Positions 18,014-27,094 of a stretch of 64,000 nucleotides of DNA are shown in pieces. The translations under genes were made by a program, and so were the position numbers. Source of the stretch: Actinoplanes lutulentus. Lineage in GTDB: Bacteria > Actinomycetota > Actinomycetes > Mycobacteriales > Micromonosporaceae. Each line of letters opens with the position of its first letter. Position 1 is the stretch's first letter. The DNA is taken from the NCBI RefSeq assembly GCF_003259845.1, contig NZ_QLMJ01000006.1, positions 1-64,000 of the forward strand. The letters run 5' to 3'. The notes beneath the pieces were generated by a model. That model saw only the letters and a program-made list of their open reading frames with translations, ran no database searches and was not told the DNA's origin.

Positions 18014-19975
18014 TCACCGAGCCTCGGAGCGTATCCGCGGGCTACTGGCCGGCTCTTGGGTCGTCGAACCGGTCTCCGGTCGGTAGATCGCGTAAGAGGC
18101 GGGCCGCTCCGCGACCTCCGGCTCGGCCCACTCCGAATTCGAGCGCGAGCGTGCCTGCGCCGGTTGGTTGTGTCGCGCCGGCTCGGTGGAGACACCCTCG
18201 TCCCGCACGCTTTCGCTACCGTCCGGCCGTTTTACGACGCCCGGTGATGTGCTGGGTCCGCCTGCGATCTCGTGTTGTGTCGCTGCAGAGTGCGACGGGT
18301 CTTCCAAGCGGGCTTCCGGCCGCATGTTCCGCTGCTCGACATAGACGGGACGTCCATCCTTGCCGAAAGTCGGTTCGCGGGTCCCGCCGCCTTCGGCAAC
18401 CTCAAGCTTGGCTGCCTCGCGGACATCGCGGAAGAAGCGTCGATGCCAAGAACCACCGGATGCGATCGCTGCGGCGCCGTCCTTGCCGCCGAGCTGGGTG
18501 ATGCGTCGGTAGGGCCGAAGAAGCAGCCAGCCGACAACACCGGTGAGCCAGACCAAGACGACCTGGAGCCATCCGGCCAGGCTCGCCGTATTCATAATTA
18601 GGTCTACAGCAAAGAGGTAGATGGCGGCGCCAGTTCCAAAAATGGCAATGTTGAATACCGCAGCAACGACGGCATTGCCGAGTCGTCGGATGCCGGAGCT
18701 TGCGGGACGTAGGAGGCCAATCGTCCCCAGGATTGGGGCGGCGATGACAGCCCAGCGGAAGATCAGAAATCCAAGAAGTACGAGAATCGAGGCAGTGAGG
18801 TCAAACATTGCGAACATGACTGCTGCCAGGACTGCGATAAATCCGGCGCCGATGCGATCCATTCCGTTAATGCCTTGTAGGTACTCGTACGCTTCCGGAT
18901 CTTCCGCCTTGATCTGTTCGGCAACCTTCTTCCACTGATCCCGCTTTGCGTTCAGGGTCCCTTCACGGGTTTCCGGGTTATCCCGGATCTTCTGAGCCTC
19001 ATCCCACGTAAGCGAGCGGGCGTCATAAAGCGCGCGACCGTATTTCTGTGCGGTCTCGCTATCGGCTGAGCCGAGGATCCCCCGAAGCCAGTTTCGGTAG
19101 AGCATGGTTTCCGTGGCGGTATCGCTTGCTCGTACAGCAGGCGGTCGGTTGTCGTCGCATGCCCCCGGCGTGGGATCGTCGCACTGCTCGGCGGGTGTGT
19201 CGACTGCGCGAGGACCCACTGCGTCATGAACAACACCTAGTGTCGTAATGAGGCTTTGGTCCGCAATGTTGGCGGACCGGACTGGCCAGGCAGCGATCGC
19301 GGTTACAACAACCATGATCAGAATTGCCCAGCCAGCTGTTGTCGTGGCGGCCCCCATGTCGGCTTGCTGAGAGCGCCATAGAAGGTAGAGGCCGATAACT
19401 GCCAACGTTATTACGCCGAATACGCTAAATACTTTCTCGTAGACAGCTTTGGTTGCTTGGTCTACGAGTGGGTTTGCCCATCCCCAGAGTTCTGTCGGAT
19501 CCCATGCCCGTTCGCGAAGGGCATTCGACGCACCAATAACGGCGGTTGCAATCATGAATTCGCCGTTGGCTATCGTCGTCTCAAACTTGTAATCAGGGTC
19601 GACAAGAGTTGAGGCACAGCCGCTGTCTAGGTCGTAGGTGGTGTAGCTGTAACCTGCGTACCCGTATTGGCTGTAAATGCCCTGAGGGCCAGGCTGCGTC
19701 GAAGACGCAGGGCGTTCCGCGAACCAACCAGCCAGCCCGGAATCTGGAGTGCTGGGTGTGGGAGGGGTTAAACATTCAGCCCGCGTTCCGGTGACCTCGG
19801 TGAGTCGGTTAACGCAACCAGAAAGATCTTGCTGCCATTCCTCCGTGCTGCAAAGACCGCCCGGTGCCTTAGCCGGCGCCGCGAATGCGCTCTGCGGTGC
19901 CGCCACTGCCCAAGCGATCGATGCCACCGCGACGACAATCATCGCCGTTACCAGCGCCAACCCCCGCCGCACCAT
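18014..19975 (-). CDS. TrbL/VirB6-like polytopic membrane protein
   Basis: The 653-residue protein begins with a hydrophobic signal segment, followed by an extracellular cysteine-containing domain and then about seven membrane segments between residues 175 and 490, including FGVITLAVIGLYLLWRS and LVLLGFLIFRWAVIAAPILG. The C-terminal 150 residues are polar and low complexity. This is the layout of the inner-membrane channel component VirB6/TrbL of conjugation-type systems. ATG lies one base from the upstream stop. Much of the middle of the gene is clearly AT-richer than its neighbours, suggesting a different origin from the VirB4-like gene. Confidence 0.78.
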   Translation of the reverse strand: MVRRGLALVTAMIVVAVASIAWAVAAPQSAFAAPAKAPGGLCSTEEWQQDLSGCVNRLTEVTGTRAECLTPPTPSTPDSGLAGWFAERPASSTQPGPQGIYSQYGYAGYSYTTYDLDSGCASTLVDPDYKFETTIANGEFMIATAVIGASNALRERAWDPTELWGWANPLVDQATKAVYEKVFSVFGVITLAVIGLYLLWRSQQADMGAATTTAGWAILIMVVVTAIAAWPVRSANIADQSLITTLGVVHDAVGPRAVDTPAEQCDDPTPGACDDNRPPAVRASDTATETMLYRNWLRGILGSADSETAQKYGRALYDARSLTWDEAQKIRDNPETREGTLNAKRDQWKKVAEQIKAEDPEAYEYLQGINGMDRIGAGFIAVLAAVMFAMFDLTASILVLLGFLIFRWAVIAAPILGTIGLLRPASSGIRRLGNAVVAAVFNIAIFGTGAAIYLFAVDLIMNTASLAGWLQVVLVWLTGVVGWLLLRPYRRITQLGGKDGAAAIASGGSWHRRFFRDVREAAKLEVAEGGGTREPTFGKDGRPVYVEQRNMRPEARLEDPSHSAATQHEIAGGPSTSPGVVKRPDGSESVRDEGVSTEPARHNQPAQARSRSNSEWAEPEVAERPASYAIYRPETGSTTQEPASSPRIRSEAR

Positions 19976-19976
19976 C

Positions 19977-22900
19977 TCAAACCTCCAGGTCGGACGGGAG
20001 CGGAAGCGCCACTTGGGGTGCCGCCCCCGGTGTCGTGTCCAGATGTTCAAGCAGCCCTTCGACGTATGACACGTCGACTCTGACCTTTTGGACCCGCCCG
20101 TCCACGTCCCGCATCACGAACTCGCGGAAGCCCAGCCGGTGCTGGGACGAGGTGTCCACCTGGGAGAGCGAGGCGAGTGTCGCTTCGTACCCGTCATGGA
20201 CCGGCACCCGCAGGAGCCGGAGTGCTTCGGAGGCGATCTCCTGGTCTTCGGCGATCCGGCCGACGAAGACGGTGGAGACGAGGTTTTGGACGTCCAGGCC
20301 GAGGATGTCCCGCGGGTTCTGTGAGGCGACCAGGGCCGCGAGGTTCCACTTGCGGGAGTCGCGGGCGAGGCGGACCAGGAAGGATCGGCCGGAGCGCCAG
20401 CCTTCCATGAAGTGCGCCTCGTCGAGGCCGACCATCTTGCGGGACGACATGGATCCGCCGTAGCAGCGGCGGACGGCGAGCCGGTGTGCGGTGTGCAGCA
20501 TCGGCAGGGCCAGGGACTCCTCGGCTGACCAGTACTCCCGCTCGATCTTGAGGTCGGGTAGGCGCAGGCCGGCCATGGTGATGACGGTGAGGGCCGCGTC
20601 GGCGCCGAGCAGGTGGGGCGGCGGGTGGCCGAAGAAGAGCAGCGCCAGCGGCATCTCGGCGGTGTCGAGGAGCAGGTTCGCGAGTTCCTTGCCCTCGTCG
20701 TCGTCCAAGCTTTGGAGCGTACGCACAACGTCGTCAAGCGTTGAGGTCTCCTCAGCGGGCACCTGCCGGACGGCGTGCCGCAGCAGCGTCGCGGTGGACG
20801 CTTCCTTGGCGACCTGCGGCGGCACCAGCATCGAGCAGATGTCCTGGACGAGCATGCGGCGTTCGGCCCGGGCGTTGGAGACGGCGATCTCGAATTCGCG
20901 GTCGCCGGACGGCCCGGTCGGGAACTCGGAACGGATCGGCGTGGGGATCAGCGCGTATGGCGCCAGAGTTCCCTGTTCCGAGCCGGTGAGGTTCAAGACG
21001 CGGCTATAAGGCCGCAACTCCGGCATCTGGCACAGCCGGGCGAGCGGCCCGGACGGGTCGAGCAGGGTCACCTGGACGCCACGGCGTGCGTTCAGGTATC
21101 CGAGCGCGCCCATCAGCGTCGACTTGCCACCTCCGGGCTCGGCGACGAACACGCCGAGGCCGGAGCGTTCCCGCACCTCCATCGGGAAGTGCAGGTCGAG
21201 GAAGACCGGCCGGCGGCAGGTTCCCGCGGTACGCCCGATCAGGTCACCCCGCCGGTCGCCGACGTTGGAAGCGGCCTGTGGCAGGGCCGCCGCGAGCAGC
21301 TTCACCGGCATCCGGCGTACATAACCGGTGTTGGCGATCGGCTCGCCGGGGATGAACTCGCGAGCGAGCTGGTCCTGGCTTTTCGGGTGCTGCAGGGAGA
21401 TCCGCAGTTCCCGGGAGTAGAGCTGGATGAGCCGCCGTGCGCGTTCCAAGCACTCCTCGCGGGTGGCGCCGCTGACCGCGAGCCGGTGCCAGCCGTGCGC
21501 ACGGGCCGACTCGACCGGCAGGCCGGTGGTCATCTCGTCGCCGATCACGAGGGCGCGCTTGGCGAGGCGTTCCAGCTCGGGCGGGGCGTCGATGCCGTGC
21601 TCGGCGTAATCCAGCTGCTGCGAGCGAATCATCCGGAGCCGGTGTTCGAGGTTCTTGAAGGAGCTGTTCGAGCCGAGGATGTCGATCCGCGAGGAGAGCT
21701 CCATCGGCCACGGCAGGCGCTCGTGGAAGTGCATCCACGGCTCGTGTTTCTCCGGGATCTCCAACGGCTCCATCCGGCCGACGGAGAGGACGGCGACGTG
21801 CCGTTCCTCGCCGGTCATCCGGTTGACCAGCTTGACCGTCGAACCGTACGGCGTGCGGTAGCGCTCGACCTGCTCGGTGAGCGCGAGCAGGTCGCCGGTT
21901 TCCCAGTGCCCGTTGGTGACGGGGGAGAGCAGCCCGGGCGGCGCCATGCCGAGCGCCACCGAGCGGTAGAGCAGCCACTCCAGCTCCTGCGGCGTGACCC
22001 GGCGGCCGCGCATGCCGAACGCGTTGAGCACCTCGTCGAACTGCTCGACGGTCCGGCCCAGCTTGCGGCGCTCGCCGTCGGAGGTGCCCTTGCCGAACAT
22101 CCGCAGGATGCGCTCGGAGAACGTGTCGCCGAGTGAGCGGCGCGCGAACGTGACGCCGAGGAACGTCTGCCCCTCAGCGTGGTTGACCGACAGCAGGTGG
22201 CGCTGCGCCGCGACCAGGTGGTCGGACCACGAGGTGCCGCCGTGCACGTCGGGCAACGGCTTCGCGGTGAAGGAGTCGACAGTGCGGGCCCACTCGTCCG
22301 CCGGGAAGGGCCGGGTGGTGCGGCGCAGGTGCAGCCGGAAGCCGGCCAGTCCCGCGTACTGCTCGGAGATGGCGCTGAGCAGCGCCTCGCGTTCCGCGTC
22401 GGGCCGGAAGGCCCAGCGCACCTCGGGCAGGTAGTACCACGCCGTCACGGTGCTCTGGGTGAAGGTCAGATGCCCGGCGATCTCACTGATCGCCAGCTCC
22501 ATCGCCGGGTCGCGGTCGCTGAACTTCAGCTTCTGCGGCCGCAGCGCCGCTGCCTTCTCATCCTTGCGTTGCCTGACCGGCTTCGCCGTTTTCTCCCGCT
22601 TCGCGGGAGATTTCTCCGGGCGGCGGGCAGGCGCCTTCTCAGGGACGGGTACGGGTAAAGCGCTCGCCGCCTGAGCCCGAGGGGTCGCCTGCCAGAAAGC
22701 CGGGCTGGGAACCGCCTCCACAGCCGCGGGACGCGGCACCTCCGGCGCGGGCGTGACGGCCGCCGGAGCAGCAGCGGACCCGGTGGCCGGCGGCCAGTTG
22801 TCGAACTCGCTGAAGTCGAACTCGTCCGGCACCGGCTCGGCCCGGGTGGGCTCCTGCGCGAAAGGTGGCCCGAACGACTGGTCGAGCGACGCCTGGTCAA

Positions 22901-23663
22901 GCGGCGATTCGTCGAACGGCGATTGGTCGAACGACTGGTCGAACGACGGCGGGAACGGCTGCGAGGCCGGCTCGGGCTCGGAGTAGTAGTCGGGCTCGGG
23001 ACCGGCCGGCGCCCTGGTGAAGGGCGAGCCACCCCACCCCGGCGTATCGCCTACGACGGGCGCGGCCGACGTCTCGGCGGCCGGCAGCGAAATCGCGGCA
23101 TGCGGCTCCGGCGTCACGGCCGGCGGAAGCGGGATGGCGGCAGGCGCCGCCACAGACGGCCGAGCTTCAGCCGGTGTGACGGGCGGCCGATCAACAACCG
23201 GCGGCCGGTCAACCGGCGGCCGATCGAAAGACGGCCGGTCGACGGGCGGGTGGGCGACCGGCGGGTGTGGATCTACGGCCGGCAGTGGTTCGGCCTGTGG
23301 GGCAACCGGAGTGGCCGCCCGGTCGTTGAACCCGAAGCCACGGTCCGGATCGGAATCCAGCGGTTCCGCATAAAGATCACTCGGACGGGTACTCCCGGTG
23401 CGCGCCGGTGTGGCTGTGCCGCCGAACAGGTCGAGGAAGGGCGAGTCGATGTCCATGGTGGTGTCGACCCCGGTGCTGCGCGGCCGGACCGGCTGCGGCG
23501 CCTGGAAGACACCGACGCCGCCGTGCCCGGGTGCGGCAACGAGCTCCTCGGAGTTGTCCAGTGAATCGGGCGAGGAGTAATTGTCCGGGTGCACACCGTT
23601 ACTCTGCCTGTTCGCGGGCGAGGCGTCCGCGCGGGGATGCCCGTGCGGAGGAGTTCCGGTCAT
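19977..23663 (-). CDS. VirB4/TraC-like secretion ATPase with a disordered N-terminus
   Basis: The 1228-residue protein carries a VirB4-type ATPase domain: Walker A AEPGGGKST near residue 843 and Walker B GLDEAHF near 1080, followed by RDSRKWNLAALVASQNP, typical of VirB4/TraE enzymes. The N-terminal domain of VirB4 lies at about 440-820. The first 395 residues are acidic, Pro-rich and disordered, with repeats such as DRPPVDRPPV and SFDQSFDQSP. VirB4 powers assembly and export through the channel. ATG at 23663 is preferred over longer in-frame starts. The gene is clearly high GC. No VirD4-type second ATPase is in this window. Confidence 0.88.
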   Translation of the reverse strand: MTGTPPHGHPRADASPANRQSNGVHPDNYSSPDSLDNSEELVAAPGHGGVGVFQAPQPVRPRSTGVDTTMDIDSPFLDLFGGTATPARTGSTRPSDLYAEPLDSDPDRGFGFNDRAATPVAPQAEPLPAVDPHPPVAHPPVDRPSFDRPPVDRPPVVDRPPVTPAEARPSVAAPAAIPLPPAVTPEPHAAISLPAAETSAAPVVGDTPGWGGSPFTRAPAGPEPDYYSEPEPASQPFPPSFDQSFDQSPFDESPLDQASLDQSFGPPFAQEPTRAEPVPDEFDFSEFDNWPPATGSAAAPAAVTPAPEVPRPAAVEAVPSPAFWQATPRAQAASALPVPVPEKAPARRPEKSPAKREKTAKPVRQRKDEKAAALRPQKLKFSDRDPAMELAISEIAGHLTFTQSTVTAWYYLPEVRWAFRPDAEREALLSAISEQYAGLAGFRLHLRRTTRPFPADEWARTVDSFTAKPLPDVHGGTSWSDHLVAAQRHLLSVNHAEGQTFLGVTFARRSLGDTFSERILRMFGKGTSDGERRKLGRTVEQFDEVLNAFGMRGRRVTPQELEWLLYRSVALGMAPPGLLSPVTNGHWETGDLLALTEQVERYRTPYGSTVKLVNRMTGEERHVAVLSVGRMEPLEIPEKHEPWMHFHERLPWPMELSSRIDILGSNSSFKNLEHRLRMIRSQQLDYAEHGIDAPPELERLAKRALVIGDEMTTGLPVESARAHGWHRLAVSGATREECLERARRLIQLYSRELRISLQHPKSQDQLAREFIPGEPIANTGYVRRMPVKLLAAALPQAASNVGDRRGDLIGRTAGTCRRPVFLDLHFPMEVRERSGLGVFVAEPGGGKSTLMGALGYLNARRGVQVTLLDPSGPLARLCQMPELRPYSRVLNLTGSEQGTLAPYALIPTPIRSEFPTGPSGDREFEIAVSNARAERRMLVQDICSMLVPPQVAKEASTATLLRHAVRQVPAEETSTLDDVVRTLQSLDDDEGKELANLLLDTAEMPLALLFFGHPPPHLLGADAALTVITMAGLRLPDLKIEREYWSAEESLALPMLHTAHRLAVRRCYGGSMSSRKMVGLDEAHFMEGWRSGRSFLVRLARDSRKWNLAALVASQNPRDILGLDVQNLVSTVFVGRIAEDQEIASEALRLLRVPVHDGYEATLASLSQVDTSSQHRLGFREFVMRDVDGRVQKVRVDVSYVEGLLEHLDTTPGAAPQVALPLPSDLEV

Positions 23664-23724
23664 GCGCCGACCCTTGTGGTGCGTGCGGCGGCGACAGCCG
23701 GTAGTTCGCAAACACTCCAACTGG

Positions 23725-24087
23725 TCATACCAACTCCTCCCGGACGCGGATGCGAGTGGCGACAAGTCTCGGATCGCGTTGCTCCACGGCAGGCTCGCGG
23801 GTGCGGCGCCAGTCGGTGAGCGCGGTGCGGATGACGACCCGGGCCGGCCGGTCCGGGTCGACATGCCGGAACACGTACGACGTCGTGACCATGGCCAGGG
23901 CGATCTCCCAGGCCGGGAACGGGTCGAAGTCGAGCGTGATCAGGTAGTGGAGAAACATGAAGAGCGGCACCAGCGCGACGAACATCCCGTACTGCGCGTA
24001 CGGCAGATGGATGGGCAGGGTGTACCCGGGCGGGCCCAGATAGACCAGGCGTGCCCGGTAGATGTCGTCGTCGGTCCGGAGCCGCAT
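23725..24087 (-). CDS. PrgI/VirB3-like small membrane protein
   Basis: The 120-residue protein has two adjacent membrane segments near residues 33-70 (YGMFVALVPLFMFLHYLITL and AWEIALAMVTTSYVF) with a basic cytoplasmic C-terminus. This topology and the position just before the VirB4-like gene match the VirB3/PrgI/TcpE class of type IV secretion. Its start lies one base after the stop of the VirB2-like gene. Low sequence conservation in this class limits certainty. Confidence 0.7.
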   Translation of the reverse strand: MRLRTDDDIYRARLVYLGPPGYTLPIHLPYAQYGMFVALVPLFMFLHYLITLDFDPFPAWEIALAMVTTSYVFRHVDPDRPARVVIRTALTDWRRTREPAVEQRDPRLVATRIRVREELV

Positions 24088-24088
24088 C

Positions 24089-24352
24089 TCAGTTGAAGAT
24101 CAGCTTGATGATCGATTCGCCGACGAAGAAGAGCGTGGCCGCGCCGGCGATGAACGCCAGGCCCACGATCGCGATCGCCGAGCTGGTGAGGACCTTCGAG
24201 ATCTCGCCGCGGCTGGCGCGGCCGATGAAGATCACTCCGAGCACCGCTAGCAGGATCGGTGCGATGTTGCTCGCGAAGAAGGTGACGATTCCTTCGGTGT
24301 TGATGCTGCCTGATGGCTCAGCCGCCAGGATGGTGAGCTCGGTGGCGATCAT
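24089..24352 (-). CDS. VirB2/TrbC-like small membrane protein
   Basis: The 87-residue protein has two hydrophobic helices (SNIAPILLAVLGVIFIG and SAIAIVGLAFIAGAATLFFV) separated by a short polar loop with RASRGEISK, as in VirB2/TrbC pilins and their Gram-positive counterparts. A strong ribosome site GGGGAGG precedes the ATG. It is the first gene of the seven-gene minus-strand operon, whose promoter must lie in the roughly 290 bases before folP. Confidence 0.7.
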   Translation of the reverse strand: MIATELTILAAEPSGSINTEGIVTFFASNIAPILLAVLGVIFIGRASRGEISKVLTSSAIAIVGLAFIAGAATLFFVGESIIKLIFN

Positions 24353-24634
24353 CGGTAAACCTCCCCGTGTCCGGTAAGGGGGGTACGGACACGCTGCAGT
24401 TGTGAAGCCGTACGGCAACGCCCATATGGTGCTACCTCGCGCTCACCACGTCGAGTGAGCCGTTCGGGCACTGCCATGCTCGTCTGCTCTCTTCGGTCAC
24501 TTCATGATGCCCAGATCCGAAGAGTACGGCTCGTACTTGCGAGCAACAAGCGCCCGTTTCGTTACCCAAGGTGAAGGAGCGCGTGAATTTCAGTCACGTG
24601 GCATCGTACACCTGTTCGAAAACCTGCTGCCCCG

Positions 24635-24640
24635 TACCCT
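24635..24640 (+). promoter_or_regulatory. -10-like hexamer for a leaderless folP transcript
   Basis: TACCCT ends six bases before GTG at 24647, so the transcript would start at the start codon. This would give folP-folB-folK its own promoter downstream of the inserted island. The remaining 24353-24634 stretch holds a GCTCAC/GTGAGC inverted repeat (24441-24460) and no gene that I can see. Confidence 0.45.
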
Positions 24641-24646
24641 CTTGTT

Positions 24647-25540
24647 GTGCCGACTTCGCCGCTGGACGCGCAGCTCACAGGTGCTGAACTGCTCCGTATG
24701 GATCACCCGGTAGTGATGGGCGTCCTCAACGTCACGCCGGACTCTTTCTCTGACGGTGGGAGATACACCGACATCGACGCCGCGGTTCAACACGGCATGT
24801 GCCTTTTTCGCGAAGGAGCGCACGTCATCGACGTCGGTGGCGAGTCGACCCGGCCCGGAGCGGAGCGTGTGGACGCGCCGACCGAGATCGCTCGCGTCGT
24901 TCCGGTGATCCGGAGCTTGTTCGCCGAGGGCGTACCGGTCAGTGTCGACACCTCGCGCGCCGCGGTCGCCGAGGCGGCTCTCGAAGCCGGTGCTGTGGTG
25001 ATCAACGACGTCTCCGGCGGGCTCGCCGACCCGCGGATGGCCTCGGTCGCCGCCGCCGCCGGCTGCCCCTGGATCCTGATGCACTGGCGCGGCCACTCCC
25101 GCGAGATGCAGAAGCTCGCGCTCTACTCCGATGTGGTGGCCGAGGTCCGCGACGAGCTGCGGGAACGCGCCGACGACGCGATCGCGGCCGGCGTCGACCC
25201 GAGCCGGATCATCCTCGACCCGGGTCTCGGCTTCGCGAAGCTCCCCGAGCACAACTGGGCGCTCTCCGCGCACCTCGGCGAGCTGACCGGCCTCGGCTTC
25301 CCGGTTCTCTTCGCGGCCAGCCGCAAGACCTACCTCGGCCGCCTGCTCGCCGGCCCGGACGGCACACCCCGTCCGGTCGGTGGCCGCGAGGCGGCCACTC
25401 TCGCCACCTCTTTACTGGCTGTCGCTTCCGGCGCGTGGGGGGTCAGGGTCCACGACGTGAGCGCGACCGCGGACGCGCTCGCGGTCTGGCGCGCCACCGG
25501 CTCACCAAAATTCTTGGGTACGCGTACGGAGGACAAATGA
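24647..25540 (+). CDS. folP: Dihydropteroate synthase
   Basis: FolP joins p-aminobenzoate to dihydropterin pyrophosphate and is the sulfonamide target. Signatures NVTPDSFSDGG and DVGGESTRPGA are intact, as is the C-terminal RVHDV segment. The 297 residues are slightly longer than usual; ATG at 24698 would give 280 and is an alternative. GTG at 24647 is chosen for its leaderless-promoter spacing. It overlaps folB by ATGA. In related actinobacteria folP follows folE closely, whereas here about 15 kb separate them. Confidence 0.95.
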   Translation: MPTSPLDAQLTGAELLRMDHPVVMGVLNVTPDSFSDGGRYTDIDAAVQHGMCLFREGAHVIDVGGESTRPGAERVDAPTEIARVVPVIRSLFAEGVPVSVDTSRAAVAEAALEAGAVVINDVSGGLADPRMASVAAAAGCPWILMHWRGHSREMQKLALYSDVVAEVRDELRERADDAIAAGVDPSRIILDPGLGFAKLPEHNWALSAHLGELTGLGFPVLFAASRKTYLGRLLAGPDGTPRPVGGREAATLATSLLAVASGAWGVRVHDVSATADALAVWRATGSPKFLGTRTEDK

Positions 25541-25929
25541 CCGGGCGGATCACGCTGACCGGACTGCGCGCACGGGGCAACCACGGCGTCTACGACTTCG
25601 AGCGGGAGCAGGGGCAGGACTTCGTCGTCGACGTGCGTCTCGACCTCGATCTCGGCCCGGCCGCACGTTCCGACGACGTGGCCGACACCGTCCACTACGG
25701 CGAACTGGCCGGCCGGCTGGTCGAGGTGCTCACCGGCGAGCCGGTCAACCTCCTGGAACGACTCGCCGACCGGCTGCTCGACGTCTGCCTCGCCGACGAG
25801 CGGGTGCTGGCCGCCGAGGTGACGGTGCACAAGCCGCAGGCGCCAATCCCGCACGAGTTCGCCGACGTCAGCGTCACCCTGGGCCGGAGCCGCCCGGAGC
25901 AGAGCGAAACCGGCCGGAGCCGTTCGTGA
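25537..25929 (+). CDS. folB: Dihydroneopterin aldolase
   Basis: FolB converts 7,8-dihydroneopterin to 6-hydroxymethyl-dihydropterin and glycolaldehyde. The 130-residue length and the blocks GVYDFEREQGQDFVVDV, VHYGELA and VTVHKPQAPIPHEFADVSV are typical. The ATG overlaps the folP stop codon, and the C-terminus overlaps the folK GTG, so the three folate genes are translationally coupled. Confidence 0.95.
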   Translation: MTGRITLTGLRARGNHGVYDFEREQGQDFVVDVRLDLDLGPAARSDDVADTVHYGELAGRLVEVLTGEPVNLLERLADRLLDVCLADERVLAAEVTVHKPQAPIPHEFADVSVTLGRSRPEQSETGRSRS

Positions 25930-26453
25930 CCGAGGCCGTCCTCTCGCTGGGCAGCAACCTCGGCGATCGTCGGGCACACCTGCTCGCCGCCGTGAACCAG
26001 CTCGATTCGCACGTCACGGCGATCTCCGGCGTCTACGAGACACCTCCATGGGGAGACACGGCGCAGCCCGCGTACCTCAATGTGGTGTTGATCGTGAACG
26101 ATCGGAGCGCGACCGCGCGCGACTGGCTGGAGCGGGCACAGGCGTGCGAGAGGGCCGAAGGCCGGATCCGTGACCCGGAGCGGCGATTCGGGCCGCGCAC
26201 GCTCGACGTCGACGTGATCGCGGTACGGCAGGACGACGGCACGCCGGTGATCAGTGACGACGCCGAGCTGACGCTTCCGCACCCGCGCGCCCACCTGCGC
26301 GCCTTCGTGCTGCGGCCGTGGCTCGATCTGCGGCCGGACGCCGTGCTGCCCGGCCACGGCCCGATCGCGGCCCTGCTGGACACGCCGGAGACCACGGCCG
26401 ACCTCGCCGCGATGAGCCCGCGCCCGGATCTATCGCTAGAGTCGATGGAGTGA
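25926..26453 (+). CDS. folK: 2-amino-4-hydroxy-6-hydroxymethyldihydropteridine pyrophosphokinase
   Basis: FolK pyrophosphorylates hydroxymethyl-dihydropterin to make the FolP substrate. The start LSLGSNLGDR, the YETPPWG segment and the signature RFGPRTLDVDV are present. At 175 residues it is normal length. It uses GTG and overlaps the DUF3180 gene by GTGA. Confidence 0.95.
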   Translation: MTEAVLSLGSNLGDRRAHLLAAVNQLDSHVTAISGVYETPPWGDTAQPAYLNVVLIVNDRSATARDWLERAQACERAEGRIRDPERRFGPRTLDVDVIAVRQDDGTPVISDDAELTLPHPRAHLRAFVLRPWLDLRPDAVLPGHGPIAALLDTPETTADLAAMSPRPDLSLESME

Positions 26454-26968
26454 GCGCCAACCCCCAAGACGGACGTCGTCCCGACCCGTCCCTGCGGCCG
26501 ACGAGCATCTCGGTTCTCGTGGTGGCCGGCCTGGCCGCCGCTGCCGTGGGCTGGCTGCTGCTCAGCTTCTCCTACTCGCGTCTGCCCTCGCTGCCGTGGA
26601 CGCCGGCGCTGATCCTGGCGGTCCTCGCGGTCGCCGAGGCGATGCTCGCGCAGAACACCAGCGCGCGCATCCAGCGCAAGCCCGGTGCGCTGCCGGTCGA
26701 GCCGCTCGCCGTGGCGCGGTACGTCGCGCTGGCGAAAGCGTCCTCTCTGGTCGGCGCGATCTTCGCGGGCTTTTCCGCCGGTCTGCTCACCTGGCTGCTG
26801 CTGGAGCCGACCAAGGCGGCCCGCGACGACATCCCGGCCACCGCCGGCGGCCTCATCGCCGGGCTCGCGCTGATCGGCGCGGCCCTCTGGCTCGAGCGGT
26901 CCTGCCGGGTGCCGGAACAGCCCGATCGCGAGGACGACGACTCCGGGCGGCCGACCGAGCGGCGTTGA
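26450..26968 (+). CDS. DUF3180 membrane protein
   Basis: The 172-residue protein has four hydrophobic segments in two pairs and a charged tail. This matches the actinobacterial DUF3180 family, which nearly always follows folK. Its function is unknown. Start GTG overlaps the folK stop, so it is the last gene of the fol operon. A 7-bp stem (26962-26981) overlaps its stop codon. Confidence 0.85.
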   Translation: MSANPQDGRRPDPSLRPTSISVLVVAGLAAAAVGWLLLSFSYSRLPSLPWTPALILAVLAVAEAMLAQNTSARIQRKPGALPVEPLAVARYVALAKASSLVGAIFAGFSAGLLTWLLLEPTKAARDDIPATAGGLIAGLALIGAALWLERSCRVPEQPDREDDDSGRPTERR

Positions 26969-27094
26969 CATCCATCAACGCGACATGTGCTCTGAACTGA
27001 GGCCATGTCGTATCCGTATGCTTTGCGGCGGGCGGCTTCAGGCCGGAGTAGCGTGCGCCTCGAACCGCTCGCGGAGGCGTAAGGAGGCGCGGAC

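Noticed and set aside
9537..24352. A complete integrative conjugative element
   Set aside because: No integrase, excisionase, relaxase, coupling ATPase, oriT or att repeats were found within the window.
26961..26981. TTGACA as a promoter after the DUF3180 gene
   Set aside because: The hexamer overlaps the stop codon within a small hairpin and has no -10 element at 16-18 bases.
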